A stretch of 64,000 nt of DNA from positions 682,001-746,000 of the forward strand of contig JADKHO010000004.1 in assembly GCA_016721765.1 (NCBI GenBank). Direction: 5' to 3'. Positions within the stretch are counted from its first letter, which is position 1. The number at the start of each line of letters is the position of its first letter. The notes beneath the pieces were generated by a model, which did not search any database, was not told where the DNA came from, and saw only the letters and a program-made list of their open reading frames with translations. The stretch is from Bacteroidota bacterium. GTDB taxonomy: Bacteria; Bacteroidota; Bacteroidia; UBA4408. Shown here piece after piece: positions 34,401-42,920 of this stretch. Position numbers and translations under genes: made by a program.

Positions 34401-35868
34401 TTATAAAATTCGTGTGGTATCCGATAACCCTCCAACTATTGGAACTAACAATGGAACTAGCTTAGTGATTAACAGTCCTGAATTTGTATTTCCACCGGCC
34501 AATATTTATTATGCATTGCCAAATGTATATGCTACATTTTCCTATAATGGCAGCTCCAGCGGTGTCAGTTCCTATTTGTGGGATTTTGGGGATAACACCA
34601 CTTCCACGCTAGCCAATACCGTTCATACTTACAATCAAATTGGCGTGTACGATGTATCGCTTACCGTTACCAGTACCAATGGATGCAGCATCACAAAAAC
34701 CAATACCGATTATATTCATGTTGACAATACATTTCCGAACATTCCACTTTTTAGCAATACCAATTCTGATTTAACAGGAGCTTATTTTTTAGATGATTCG
34801 ACCGGGTGTGTTGCGCTTGCAACAGGTGAATGTTTGTATACCACGGATGGTGGAAATAGCTGGATTCCAAAAATTAATACCGGATTAAACGATGCCTCTT
34901 CGGTGCAATTGGTAAATGGAAAATGGTGGTTAACATCTAAGGAAGGAAAGGTTGTGGAATCTACCAACAGTGGTGCCAGTTGGCTAACTGTTCCCATAAA
35001 TATTTCGGCGCAGCAAAGTTTTAATGCTAGTTCGCTTAGCTCCACCAATTCAGGATTGGTAGTTGGAAAAAACGGAGCAATTTTTCGCTATACAGGCGGT
35101 GTGCTCAACTACGAAAGTTCAGGCACAACACAGGATCTAAATGCCATTTACGAAACAGGGACAACTGCATTTGTAGTTGGTGATGCGGGTACCATTTTAA
35201 AAAATTCAGGTAGTGGCTGGGTTCCACAAAGCTCAGGAATAACGAGCAGCTTAAGAGATGTAGTTTTTGTAAACGCTTCTCTTGGTTACGCTTGCGGCGA
35301 TAAAGGAATTGTGCTACAAACAACAAATGGCGGCACAAGCTGGACACAATCCCTACCCCCCGGAGCCGAAATAGATTTTGCTTCCATTAGTGTAAGCGGT
35401 GTGGATACTGCATGGGTAGTAGGCTCTAAAGGCATTATTTATCAAACTGAAGATGCTGGTTTAACTTGGGCTAGGTTCAGCAAAGGAGTAGCAAACAATA
35501 CCAATAAAATTACCTATAAGCAACCCAGAGGTTACATTGTAGGAAGCTCAGGCAGTTTGCGCACTTTTAACGGAAATATTGTTTTAGGTGCGTCACCAGA
35601 GTTAATTAAACCGCATCAGTTTTATACCATTTATCCAAATCCGGGTAAGGGAAATTTCACCCTTCGTTTTAGCACTTCCAGTTCACAAAATACCGAAATT
35701 ACAGTGTTTGATTTAAAAGGTACTATTGTTTACAAAAGCAGTATTGAAGCGCTATCAACAAGTATGCAACTTGAAATGGATTTAAGAAAATTAGGATCCG
35801 GTATGTATTTTCTACAGGTTGAAAACGGACAAAATTATTTCGTTGAAAAAATTATTATTTCGAAATAA
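31462..35868 (+). CDS. Giant T9SS type A cargo protein: propeller, Kre9-like repeats, PKD, second propeller
   Basis: 1468 residues with a signal peptide (about 1-20). Residues about 24-430 hold seven repeats of roughly 55 residues, each with a 'W-K-x-Y-G-G' start and a 'DGGxxIxG...D-W-V-K' end, so a seven-bladed beta propeller is likely. Five repeats of the 'PNGGE-W-x-G-S-x-x-I-x-W' type follow (about 432-890; Kre9/KNH-like Ig folds). A PKD domain lies near 1030-1090 (YLWDFGDNTTS). Residues about 1100-1375 resemble YCF48/photosystem-assembly-type propellers (YTTDGGNSW, QTTNGGTSW). The last 80 residues are a type A sorting domain beginning YTIYPNPGKGNFTLRF. It is a large surface or secreted protein of unknown ligand. 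Confidence 0.87.
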   Translation: MKRFCTILLLLLPFSFIFAQTPSLQWQKSLGGTGTDEARSVYKTSDGGSIIAGNTNSVDGDVVGNHGSYDYWVVKMDAAGNVQWKKTYGGSTSDKGYAIIQLSNGGYLLVGNASSTDGDVTGNHGSSDYWIVRLNAIGTILWQKSYGGTSTDIARGAIQTLDGKLLVIGYSRSSNGNVTNAHGGYDFWLTKLDTSGNLLWQKTYGGTKDELAYTVKQAADSSLLIVGYTLSNDGDISGQNHSAKNDIWVVKTDKAGTVLWTRTLGGNSNDYSNSFIQTSDNGYLIIGYTESYDGDVYGNYGQDDLWVIKLDSSGTTQWQKTYGGTDNDRANYAVETNDGGYVITGHSESDDIDLTSNYGNKDFWMIKLSAAGLVEWKKSVGGNLEDNSYSVTQSSDGGILAVGISASTTNDVTLNHGGDDFWIVKISNLSVVAPKKNETWFSGTTRNIKWKSNGSAGLKIEYSINGGTIYSTVVASTTAGASQYAWNIPNGINSHQCKIKITDVANSSNVAYNDSLFSILTSPSIISPNGGEILSANSITYIYWHSKISATSFNLEYTLDGLNWLPIANGVSAFANADGNNSGFYAWTTPNVSSTTCKVRITDAVNTTLKSVSASNFSISQVKTLDITYPNTNLTLAVGSSVYISWISQGITAVNLYFSYDGGATYTAIAQNYTNTGFFNWTVPNNTSTNCFIKIVDVNSALQDVSATNFFIVPASTSLNLVTPNGGEKWHIGSSHSITWTSSQIANVKLEYSTGAGWTSIANAIPASSGSYFWNVPNAISATCRVKISNAANASVFDVSNLDFEIADTLKSLSLTAPNGGEQWQAGSYKPITFTSNNISQLDLFYSTDTGYTWNLISNNVTTSPYFWLVPNSQSTKCLIRLSNGAGVIDYSNAFFTITAPFTGTAPSIATFNVNSFCKNTTFPVTFATVGSFNAGNYFIAQLSDNNGSFGLPTSIGSIQSTSAGTINCVVPDYVQNGTNYKIRVVSDNPPTIGTNNGTSLVINSPEFVFPPANIYYALPNVYATFSYNGSSSGVSSYLWDFGDNTTSTLANTVHTYNQIGVYDVSLTVTSTNGCSITKTNTDYIHVDNTFPNIPLFSNTNSDLTGAYFLDDSTGCVALATGECLYTTDGGNSWIPKINTGLNDASSVQLVNGKWWLTSKEGKVVESTNSGASWLTVPINISAQQSFNASSLSSTNSGLVVGKNGAIFRYTGGVLNYESSGTTQDLNAIYETGTTAFVVGDAGTILKNSGSGWVPQSSGITSSLRDVVFVNASLGYACGDKGIVLQTTNGGTSWTQSLPPGAEIDFASISVSGVDTAWVVGSKGIIYQTEDAGLTWARFSKGVANNTNKITYKQPRGYIVGSSGSLRTFNGNIVLGASPELIKPHQFYTIYPNPGKGNFTLRFSTSSSQNTEITVFDLKGTIVYKSSIEALSTSMQLEMDLRKLGSGMYFLQVENGQNYFVEKIIISK

Positions 35869-35892
35869 AGACAAGGGTTGTAAGCCTTTTTT

Positions 35893-35900
35893 TACATTTG
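35893..35900 (+). promoter_or_regulatory. Putative -7 element for the propeller-PP2C gene
   Basis: TACATTTG fits TAnnTTTG and lies 24 bases before the ATG at 35917. Confidence 0.5.
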
Positions 35901-35916
35901 CCTGATGTTGTAATCT

Positions 35917-38900
35917 ATGCTAAATTTCAGGAAAAAAATTTCCCTACTTTTTTTATTGCTGCTAGCTACCTGCAGCGCTAGCGCCATTAATCGCAATACA
36001 ATTGGTGTTCCCTTAATTCGCAGTTTCGATTTTAGTGGTAGCGGTTTACGCACCAATTGGTCGATTGTGCAGGATAAGCGGGGAGTTATGTTTTTTGGAG
36101 TGCAGGGCGGGGTGCTTGAATTTAATAATATAGATGGCACAACTTTAATTTTGCTACCCAATGGATCCACCGTTCGTTCGCTCTGTTCCAACGAGGAAGG
36201 AATTATTTTTGTTGGCGGGCGACAAGAGATTGGCTATCTAAAGCCCAATGATAACGGTGCTTTGGAATATAAAAGTTTAGTTGAGAAATTGGATTCCTCC
36301 GACCGAAACTTCACCGAAGTTGCGAAAGTATACAACACCAAAGATGGAATTTGTTTTCAAGCTTTCGAAGCTTTGTACTTTTTTAAGGATGGAAAGTTTA
36401 AGGTGATAAAATCTTCGAGTACATTTCACTTTAGTTATTACATAAATGATATTCTTTATGTACTAGAACGTGGGGTGGGACTCGATAAGTACGAAAACGG
36501 ACGGCTTTCTCTTCTTCCTGGAGGCGATGAATTTTCGGATGATCGCATCTATAGTATTTTGCCTATTGCTAAAAACAAATTGCTTTTTGCTACACGCGAT
36601 CGAGGATTATTTCTCTATGATATGCTTCAACCTCTTGGCAAGAATATCCTCCAACTTAATACACCTGCCAGCGATTATTTAGCTGAAAGCCAAGTATACG
36701 ATGGTGTTCAATTGGAAGACAGTTCAATTATTTATGGCACACTTCAAGGGGGCTTAGTGATATTAAATCAGAAAGCTGAAATCATTAAAGTTTTAAATAA
36801 ATCCAATATTCTTGAAGATAATAAAGTCAATGACTTGTATGTGGATAATTATGGTGATTTATGGATGGCCCAAGATAATAATGTATCTATTCTCGAAATT
36901 AATTCTCCATTTACTTTTATTAAAGATAAGAATGGCATAAATGGCAATATCCAAGGCATTTGCAAATTCGAAAACAGGGTCTATGTGGCTACAACTCTCG
37001 GTGCTTATTTTATAGAACTGAATTCGACTCAGGCTGGATTTGAAAATAATCCAAAATTTAACAAGTTGGATTTAAAATCAGAATGTTTTAGCTTTTTGGA
37101 TGCTAAAATTGGTGCGGTAAATAAATTATTTGTCGCAACAACTTTGGGCTTTTTTGAAATTCAAGAAAACAAAATAAAACCCATCCTACAAGAGTATTGT
37201 TTCTTTGCTTTTCAGTCCAAAATTGACCCAAATAAATTATTTGTAGGTTTAAAAAATGGCTTTGCCGTGTTAACTCTAACTGATGGTTCTTGGGAAATTA
37301 ATTACCCGGATCAAAATATTAAAGATGAAATTAAAACAATTGCAGAAGACCATTACGGAAATATTTGGCTAGTCTCTGTAAAGGAAGGTGTTTATAAAGT
37401 GACAAAAGAAGGTTTAGCCCATCTTAATTCACTTGGTACCTCACAGTATCAGTATGAAAAATTTGACACCGCTAGCGGCTTGCCCGATGTGATTTACAAT
37501 AAAGTTTTTCCATTTGAACAAGATGTTATTTTCGGTACAAAAGATGGATTTTTTAATTTCAATTACCGCACCAATCGCTTTGATCCATTCTTAACTTTCA
37601 ACCAAGTTTTAGATAAATCTTCATCACAAATTGTAGATTTTGCAAAAGCTTCAGAGCATGAATACATTGTATTATCAGTACTTGAAGGAAGTGGTCCACT
37701 TATTTCCATACTTGAAAAAAAGCCTGATGGTAACTATAGCAATTACTCAAAACAATTCAGGAGAATGGGAGAAGTGGTGGTAACAGCAATCTGTATTAAA
37801 AATGAGAACACATTGTGGATGAGTTCTACCAACAACATTATTTGCGCCGATCAACATACCGTTAAAAATAATAGTAAAACATCCGATCGATTATACAATG
37901 CTTTAATTAGAAACATAAGAATTGGAAATGATTCAATTATTTTTTATGGAACATTCGCAGACAAGGTGATTAAATATAATGAGGAATGGAATATTCCAAC
38001 ACTAAAACAACCCCGATCCTTTTTACCCGAAATTTCATTTAGACTAAATTCCATTTCCTTTGCATTTAGTTATTCTTTTAACGAACCCTCCACTTCAAAT
38101 TATTATAGTTATTACTTAGAAGGTTTTGAAAACGAATGGAAGCCATGGTCATTAGAATCCAAAGTTTCCTACAACAACTTACGCGAAGGCAAATACACCC
38201 TCCACTTAAAAGCAAAAAATATTTATGATACCATTAGCGACGAAACCACATATGAGTTTGTGATTTTACCCCCTTGGTACCGCACCATTTGGGCTTATTT
38301 AGCTTATCTGTTACTTTTTGCAGGATTTGTTTATTTGGTGGTTCAAGTTTCGGTAAGGCGTTTAAAAACGGCAAAACTAGTCTTGGAAAATACAGTGAAG
38401 GAACGAACTTCCGAAATCGTAAAACAAAGCGAAGAAATTCAAAAGCAAAAAGATATTGTTGAAATAAAAAACAAAGACATTACCGACAGTATAAACTATG
38501 CTAAACGCATTCAGGATACCATACTTCCGCCTGATAACGAAATAAAGCGTTTGCTGCCCGAAAGTTTTATTTTGTTTTTGCCAAAGGATATTTTGAGTGG
38601 TGACTTTTATTGGGTGGATGAAATTGATGACACTGTTTTGGTTGCAGCTGTTGATTGCACGGGACATGGCGTGCCGGGAGCTTTGATGAGCATTGTGGGA
38701 AATAATATTTTAAGTCAATCCATTAACGAACACCGCCTATCAAAACCATCGGCCATCTTGGATGAATTAAATAAAGGCGTGACGAATACCCTCCGCCAAA
38801 AAAATGAGGAAAGCAAGGTTAAGGATGGAATGGATATAGTGCTGCTTTCGCTCGATAAGAAAACAAACAAAGTTGCTTGGGCAGGTGCTAATAATCCCAT

Positions 38901-39231
38901 TTATCACATCCGAAATGGAGAACTTACCGAAACCAAAGGAAATAAATTTCCCATCGGAATCTTTATTGGCGAGGAACTTAAGCATTTCGACAACCACGAG
39001 ATGGAGGTTCAAAAAGGCGATACGATATATCTTTTTACCGATGGTTATGCCGATCAGTTTGGTGGACCGAAAGGCAAAAAGTTCAAGTACAATCAATTTA
39101 AAATTACGCTGATTCAACTTCAACATCTACCTATGGAGGAACAACGGATGAAATTGCTAAACACCATTCGCTCTTGGCAAGGTGAAAACGAACAGGTAGA
39201 TGATATTCTCGTAATCGGAATCAAAATCTAA
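35917..39231 (+). CDS. Membrane sensor with two-component-regulator propeller, Y_Y_Y domain and SpoIIE/PP2C phosphatase
   Basis: 1104 residues. After a signal peptide (about 1-24) comes a long extracytoplasmic part (about 25-690) with Reg_prop-type repeats such as DLYVDNYGDLWMAQDN and EDHYGNIWLVSVKEG. A Y_Y_Y domain follows (about 705-780: YYLEGFENEWKPW, REGKYTLHLKAKN), one membrane helix (about 790-812), a coiled coil (about 815-850), then a PP2C/SpoIIE domain (about 855-1104) with DILSGDFYW, VAAVDCTGHGVPGALMS and LFTDGYADQFGG, which keep the metal-binding aspartates. This is the layout of hybrid sensor kinases with the kinase replaced by a Ser/Thr phosphatase. It likely reverses phosphorylation of an anti-anti-sigma-like partner. 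Confidence 0.87.
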   Translation: MLNFRKKISLLFLLLLATCSASAINRNTIGVPLIRSFDFSGSGLRTNWSIVQDKRGVMFFGVQGGVLEFNNIDGTTLILLPNGSTVRSLCSNEEGIIFVGGRQEIGYLKPNDNGALEYKSLVEKLDSSDRNFTEVAKVYNTKDGICFQAFEALYFFKDGKFKVIKSSSTFHFSYYINDILYVLERGVGLDKYENGRLSLLPGGDEFSDDRIYSILPIAKNKLLFATRDRGLFLYDMLQPLGKNILQLNTPASDYLAESQVYDGVQLEDSSIIYGTLQGGLVILNQKAEIIKVLNKSNILEDNKVNDLYVDNYGDLWMAQDNNVSILEINSPFTFIKDKNGINGNIQGICKFENRVYVATTLGAYFIELNSTQAGFENNPKFNKLDLKSECFSFLDAKIGAVNKLFVATTLGFFEIQENKIKPILQEYCFFAFQSKIDPNKLFVGLKNGFAVLTLTDGSWEINYPDQNIKDEIKTIAEDHYGNIWLVSVKEGVYKVTKEGLAHLNSLGTSQYQYEKFDTASGLPDVIYNKVFPFEQDVIFGTKDGFFNFNYRTNRFDPFLTFNQVLDKSSSQIVDFAKASEHEYIVLSVLEGSGPLISILEKKPDGNYSNYSKQFRRMGEVVVTAICIKNENTLWMSSTNNIICADQHTVKNNSKTSDRLYNALIRNIRIGNDSIIFYGTFADKVIKYNEEWNIPTLKQPRSFLPEISFRLNSISFAFSYSFNEPSTSNYYSYYLEGFENEWKPWSLESKVSYNNLREGKYTLHLKAKNIYDTISDETTYEFVILPPWYRTIWAYLAYLLLFAGFVYLVVQVSVRRLKTAKLVLENTVKERTSEIVKQSEEIQKQKDIVEIKNKDITDSINYAKRIQDTILPPDNEIKRLLPESFILFLPKDILSGDFYWVDEIDDTVLVAAVDCTGHGVPGALMSIVGNNILSQSINEHRLSKPSAILDELNKGVTNTLRQKNEESKVKDGMDIVLLSLDKKTNKVAWAGANNPIYHIRNGELTETKGNKFPIGIFIGEELKHFDNHEMEVQKGDTIYLFTDGYADQFGGPKGKKFKYNQFKITLIQLQHLPMEEQRMKLLNTIRSWQGENEQVDDILVIGIKI

Positions 39232-39431
39232 GAAATTCAAAAATTATATCTTGCTAATTATAAACTTTATTCAACTATAATTCGGAGTAAACAGGGTAAA
39301 GAAGCTGTTTGTCTAAATAGTGAAATGATTATTGCAAGTGTTAACATTTGTGAATAACTTTGGTAAAATTAGCGTTCGACACCGATACTTAACTTTTGGC
39401 AATTTGGGTAATAACTTTACTTCCCTGATTT

Positions 39432-41207
39432 ATGCTTGAATTCAAAGAGAGCACTACTTCTCTAAAATATACGCTAGAAGACACTGCGTTTGTGGACGCG
39501 TTGAATCAAAAAGCGTGGAGCATACGTAAGTCCTATCCCAATAAATCGTTGGATTTGGCGCTAAAGGCGCGTGAAGTGGCCATCGAAATTAATTACAGTT
39601 ATGGGCTTGCGCAAAGCTACTTATCTTCAGGCTCTTCCTATTACTTGCTTTCTCAATTTCAAATTGCATTACTGGATTTGCAAAAAGCACAATCCATCTT
39701 TGAATATTTAAAAGAACATGCCGGATTAGCAGCTGTTATTCGTTCCATTGGAAATATTCACTTGGCCCTCTTTCAATATGAAAAATCGCTTGAAGTTTAT
39801 TTTCAAGCACTTAAATTTAGCAGAGACGCCAACGATAAATTAGGTATAGCCTATATCTACCGAAATATTTCGGCGGTGTATCATTATCAGGAGAAATATG
39901 AAATCAGTTTGGAATACGCTTCCAAAGCGATAGAACTGTTTATTGAGCAACAAGAAGAGCTTGGATTAACCGATGCACTCAACAGTGTGGGAAATACCTA
40001 CCTCAAAACCAATCAACCCCAAAAAGCTTTTGACGTATTAACGCGCTCTTTAAAGATTAGCAACTTCAATAATCACCTCAAAGGAATAGCTTTGGCCAAT
40101 ACTTCTCTTGGAAAATACTATTGCATTGTTCACGATTACAACCAAGCTATTTATCACCACCAACTGGCCATGAGTGCGGCTAAGGAAATGGGTGAAAAAA
40201 TGCTCATCAGTGAAGTATATAAAAACTTGTCCGACGCTTATAAACTCATTGGTGATTTTGAGCAAGCACTCGAATGCTTTGAATATCACGACAAAGTTAA
40301 AAGCAAAGTGCTTACCAGCAATAACGAAGTAATCATAAATGTGATGCAAACGCAGTTTGAGTTGGAACAAGCTGAAAAAGAAAAAGAAATTTACAAGCTG
40401 CGGAATTATGAATTGGCGAAGGCGAATAAATTGATTGAAACCAAAAACAAAGATATCACCGACAGTATTAAATACGCCAAGCACATTCAAGAAGCCAGTT
40501 TACCTGATAAAGCTTTGATGGATGAGTACCTCAAAGATTATTTTGTTTTGTACAAACCCAAAGACATTGTAAGTGGTGATTTTTATTGGTTTGCCGAGAA
40601 GGATGGAATCGTATATGTGGCAGCAGTGGATTGCACGGGACATGGTGTTCCAGGGGCTTTTATTTCGATTGTAGGGCAAAATTTATTACGACAGGCTTTG
40701 AGTGAATTAAAGACGGCTTCACCTGCGCAAATATTAGATGAAGTAAATCGTTTATTTAACCTCACTATTCGTCAAACCTTTGAGGAATCTACTGTGCGCG
40801 ATGGCATGGACATTAGCTTATGTCGCATCGATTTTAAAAACCTCAGTCTTCAATTTGCAGGAGCCTTTAATCCCTTGTTTTTAGTGCGGGAAACAGCGCT
40901 CACTAAATACACCGCTGATAAATTTCCAATTGGGATTTTTATTGGTGAGGAGGTGCGAAAATTTCACAACAATGAAATTAAATTAGAACCAAAAGACATT
41001 ATTTACATGGCCAGCGATGGTTATGCCGATCAATTTGGTGGAGAGGAAGGAAAAAAATTAAAAAATAAATTCTTCCATCAAACGCTTATTGATAATCATT
41101 TGTTGGAAATGTATCAGCAAAAAATTAACCTCGAAAATTTCCATAATCAATGGCGTGGACCTTACGAGCAGGTGGATGATATTTTGGTAATTGGCATCCG
41201 CATTTAA
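39432..41207 (+). CDS. TPR-repeat SpoIIE/PP2C serine/threonine phosphatase
   Basis: 591 residues, no signal peptide, cytoplasmic. Residues about 15-300 contain six or seven tetratricopeptide-type helical repeats (SLEVYFQALKFSRDANDKLGIAYIYRNIS and similar), then a coiled coil (about 300-340), then a SpoIIE/PP2C domain (about 345-591) with DIVSGDFYW, VAAVDCTGHGVPGAFIS and MASDGYADQFGG. The linker ITDSIKYAKHIQEASLP is almost the same as in the preceding gene, so the two phosphatase halves are close paralogues with swapped input domains. It follows the first by 200 bases on the same strand. Confidence 0.88.
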   Translation: MLEFKESTTSLKYTLEDTAFVDALNQKAWSIRKSYPNKSLDLALKAREVAIEINYSYGLAQSYLSSGSSYYLLSQFQIALLDLQKAQSIFEYLKEHAGLAAVIRSIGNIHLALFQYEKSLEVYFQALKFSRDANDKLGIAYIYRNISAVYHYQEKYEISLEYASKAIELFIEQQEELGLTDALNSVGNTYLKTNQPQKAFDVLTRSLKISNFNNHLKGIALANTSLGKYYCIVHDYNQAIYHHQLAMSAAKEMGEKMLISEVYKNLSDAYKLIGDFEQALECFEYHDKVKSKVLTSNNEVIINVMQTQFELEQAEKEKEIYKLRNYELAKANKLIETKNKDITDSIKYAKHIQEASLPDKALMDEYLKDYFVLYKPKDIVSGDFYWFAEKDGIVYVAAVDCTGHGVPGAFISIVGQNLLRQALSELKTASPAQILDEVNRLFNLTIRQTFEESTVRDGMDISLCRIDFKNLSLQFAGAFNPLFLVRETALTKYTADKFPIGIFIGEEVRKFHNNEIKLEPKDIIYMASDGYADQFGGEEGKKLKNKFFHQTLIDNHLLEMYQQKINLENFHNQWRGPYEQVDDILVIGIRI

Positions 41208-41220
41208 CCGCTGTAATCGC

Positions 41221-41367
41221 AAAGGGCGTAGTGTTGTAAAAACAGACTACAAATCCCTAATCCAAAATAAAATTTCCAAACTCCAAATTCCTAAATCTCA
41301 AATCCTGATCCCTTAATCCTTAACCCCAAATCCTTATTCCTTAGTCCTTAATCCCAAATAAAGGATG
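41221..41367. repeat. G-poor low-complexity tract between convergent genes
   Basis: Between about 41246 and 41343 the top strand carries only one G (in CTGATCCC near 41307) and consists of loose repeats such as TAATCC, AAATCC, TTCCT and CTTAATCC. Read on the minus strand it becomes a C-poor tract with GGATTAAGG-like units, similar in character to the octamer array at 2122-2312. No hairpin with a T run is visible. Confidence 0.6.
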
Positions 41368-41757
41368 CTAGTTCGGAATTATTTCCATCAACATTTCAAT
41401 ACCTTTCAAATCATAATACGTACAGGTCATTTTATCGGTATTAGTTACCCATTTCTCAACACCTGATTTAGCACAGTCCTTGCAAAATGTTGGGAAATCG
41501 GTTTTACCTTGCTGATGTGCCTTAAGGTCAACCTTGAATTGCGCAATATTCGAAGTATCCGCAATAGTTAAGGCTTCGTATTTTGCACCGGTCGAAATAG
41601 TATAATCGTCGGTTCCGTAATAATTTGTGTTACCGGTGCTCACAAATGTTTCATATTTTATAAGACCTAATTTTTTAATTTCATGGATGTACGTGGGAAA
41701 GTCCGCGCCCGATTTTACACGACTGTGTGCTGCTTTAATTTGTTCAATGGTAAACAT
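41368..41757 (-). CDS. DUF1398 family protein
   Basis: 129 residues. The sequence opens MFTIEQIKAAHSRVKSGADFPTYIHEIKKLG and later has DFPTFCKDCAKSGVEKW and the end MTCTYYDLKG, matching the DUF1398 (YbcV-like) family of small cytoplasmic proteins of unknown function. It stands alone between convergent neighbours. Confidence 0.82.
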   Translation of the reverse strand: MFTIEQIKAAHSRVKSGADFPTYIHEIKKLGLIKYETFVSTGNTNYYGTDDYTISTGAKYEALTIADTSNIAQFKVDLKAHQQGKTDFPTFCKDCAKSGVEKWVTNTDKMTCTYYDLKGIEMLMEIIPN

Positions 41758-41842
41758 AAATTATGTGCGAGTTGTGTTTCAAAATTCAGTTAATAATTCT
41801 TCTATTTCAGTTATAAAGTATTATAAACTTGCACAGCACTAC

Positions 41843-42895
41843 CTATTCTTCACTAAGTTCCTTATTGCTGGCATACACGCGCCATTTGGATAATACGGCC
41901 TGCATATCGGCCGGTAATTCCGAATCAAAAAACAATTCCTTTTTTGTAGTAGGATGCACAAAGCCCAACGATTTAGCATGCAGCGCTTGACGCGGAATAA
42001 GTTCAAAACAATTATTGATAAATTGTTTGTATTTGGCAAAGGTGGTACCTTTTAAAATTCTTGCACCACCGTATAATTCATCGTTAAATAGCGGATGTCC
42101 AATGTGTTTAAAATGCACCCGTATTTGATGTGTGCGGCCGGTTTCAAGTCTACATTCCACCAAGGTCACATATCCGAAACGTTCGAGTACTTTATAATGT
42201 GTAACGGCATGCTTTCCAAAATCACCTTCCGGAAAAACGTGCATCATTTTGCGGTCTTTTAAATTTCTTCCCACATGGCCTTCTATGGTTCCTTCATCCT
42301 CAGCAAAATCGCCCCATACGAGCGCATTGTAGGTGCGTTTGGTAGTGCGGTCAAAAAACTGTTTGGCTAATTTGCTTAACGCGATTTCATTTTTTGCCAT
42401 CACCATAATTCCGGTGGTATCCTTATCCAATCGATGCACTAATCCGGGCCGTGCGTTTTGTGAATTGAAGAGCGGCAAATGCTGAAAATGATACATCAGA
42501 GCATTAACCATTGTTCCGCTATAGTTACCGTAGCCGGGATGCACTACCATGTTGGCAGCTTTATTTACCACTACTACTTCTTCATCTTCATACACAATAT
42601 CGAGTGGAATATTTTCGGGTTTAATTTCACGGTCGCGCGGAGGATGAGTTAATACAATTGTAATAACATCAAAAGGCTTTACCTTGTAGTTGGATTTTAT
42701 TGGTTTTGCATTCACCAAAATATTTCCGGCTTCGGCTGCTGCCTGGATTTTGGTGCGGGTGGCATTTTCGATGCGGTTCATCAAAAATTTATCAATGCGC
42801 AACAGGTCCTGTCCTTTGTCAACATCAAAACGAAAATGCTCAAACAGGTCTTGTTCTTCCTGTTCTTCCTGCTCTTCAAACGGTTCTTCTTGCAT
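41843..42895 (-). CDS. rluD: 23S rRNA pseudouridine synthase, RluD-like
   Basis: 350 residues. The acidic N-terminal stretch (about 1-20) is rich in Glu and Gln. An S4 RNA-binding domain lies at about 33-95 (LRIDKFLMNRIENATRTKIQAAAEAGNILVN). The catalytic motif is HRLDKDTTGIMVMAKN (about 155-170), with the essential aspartate after RL, and GRTHQIRVHFKHIGHPLFND is the second signature. RluD makes pseudouridines in helix 69 of 23S rRNA. It is the last of four minus-strand genes, 26 bases after a T9SS cargo gene. Confidence 0.9.
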   Translation of the reverse strand: MQEEPFEEQEEQEEQDLFEHFRFDVDKGQDLLRIDKFLMNRIENATRTKIQAAAEAGNILVNAKPIKSNYKVKPFDVITIVLTHPPRDREIKPENIPLDIVYEDEEVVVVNKAANMVVHPGYGNYSGTMVNALMYHFQHLPLFNSQNARPGLVHRLDKDTTGIMVMAKNEIALSKLAKQFFDRTTKRTYNALVWGDFAEDEGTIEGHVGRNLKDRKMMHVFPEGDFGKHAVTHYKVLERFGYVTLVECRLETGRTHQIRVHFKHIGHPLFNDELYGGARILKGTTFAKYKQFINNCFELIPRQALHAKSLGFVHPTTKKELFFDSELPADMQAVLSKWRVYASNKELSEE

Positions 42896-42920
42896 TTTAG
42901 TTTTTGGATTTTTGGGGCGA

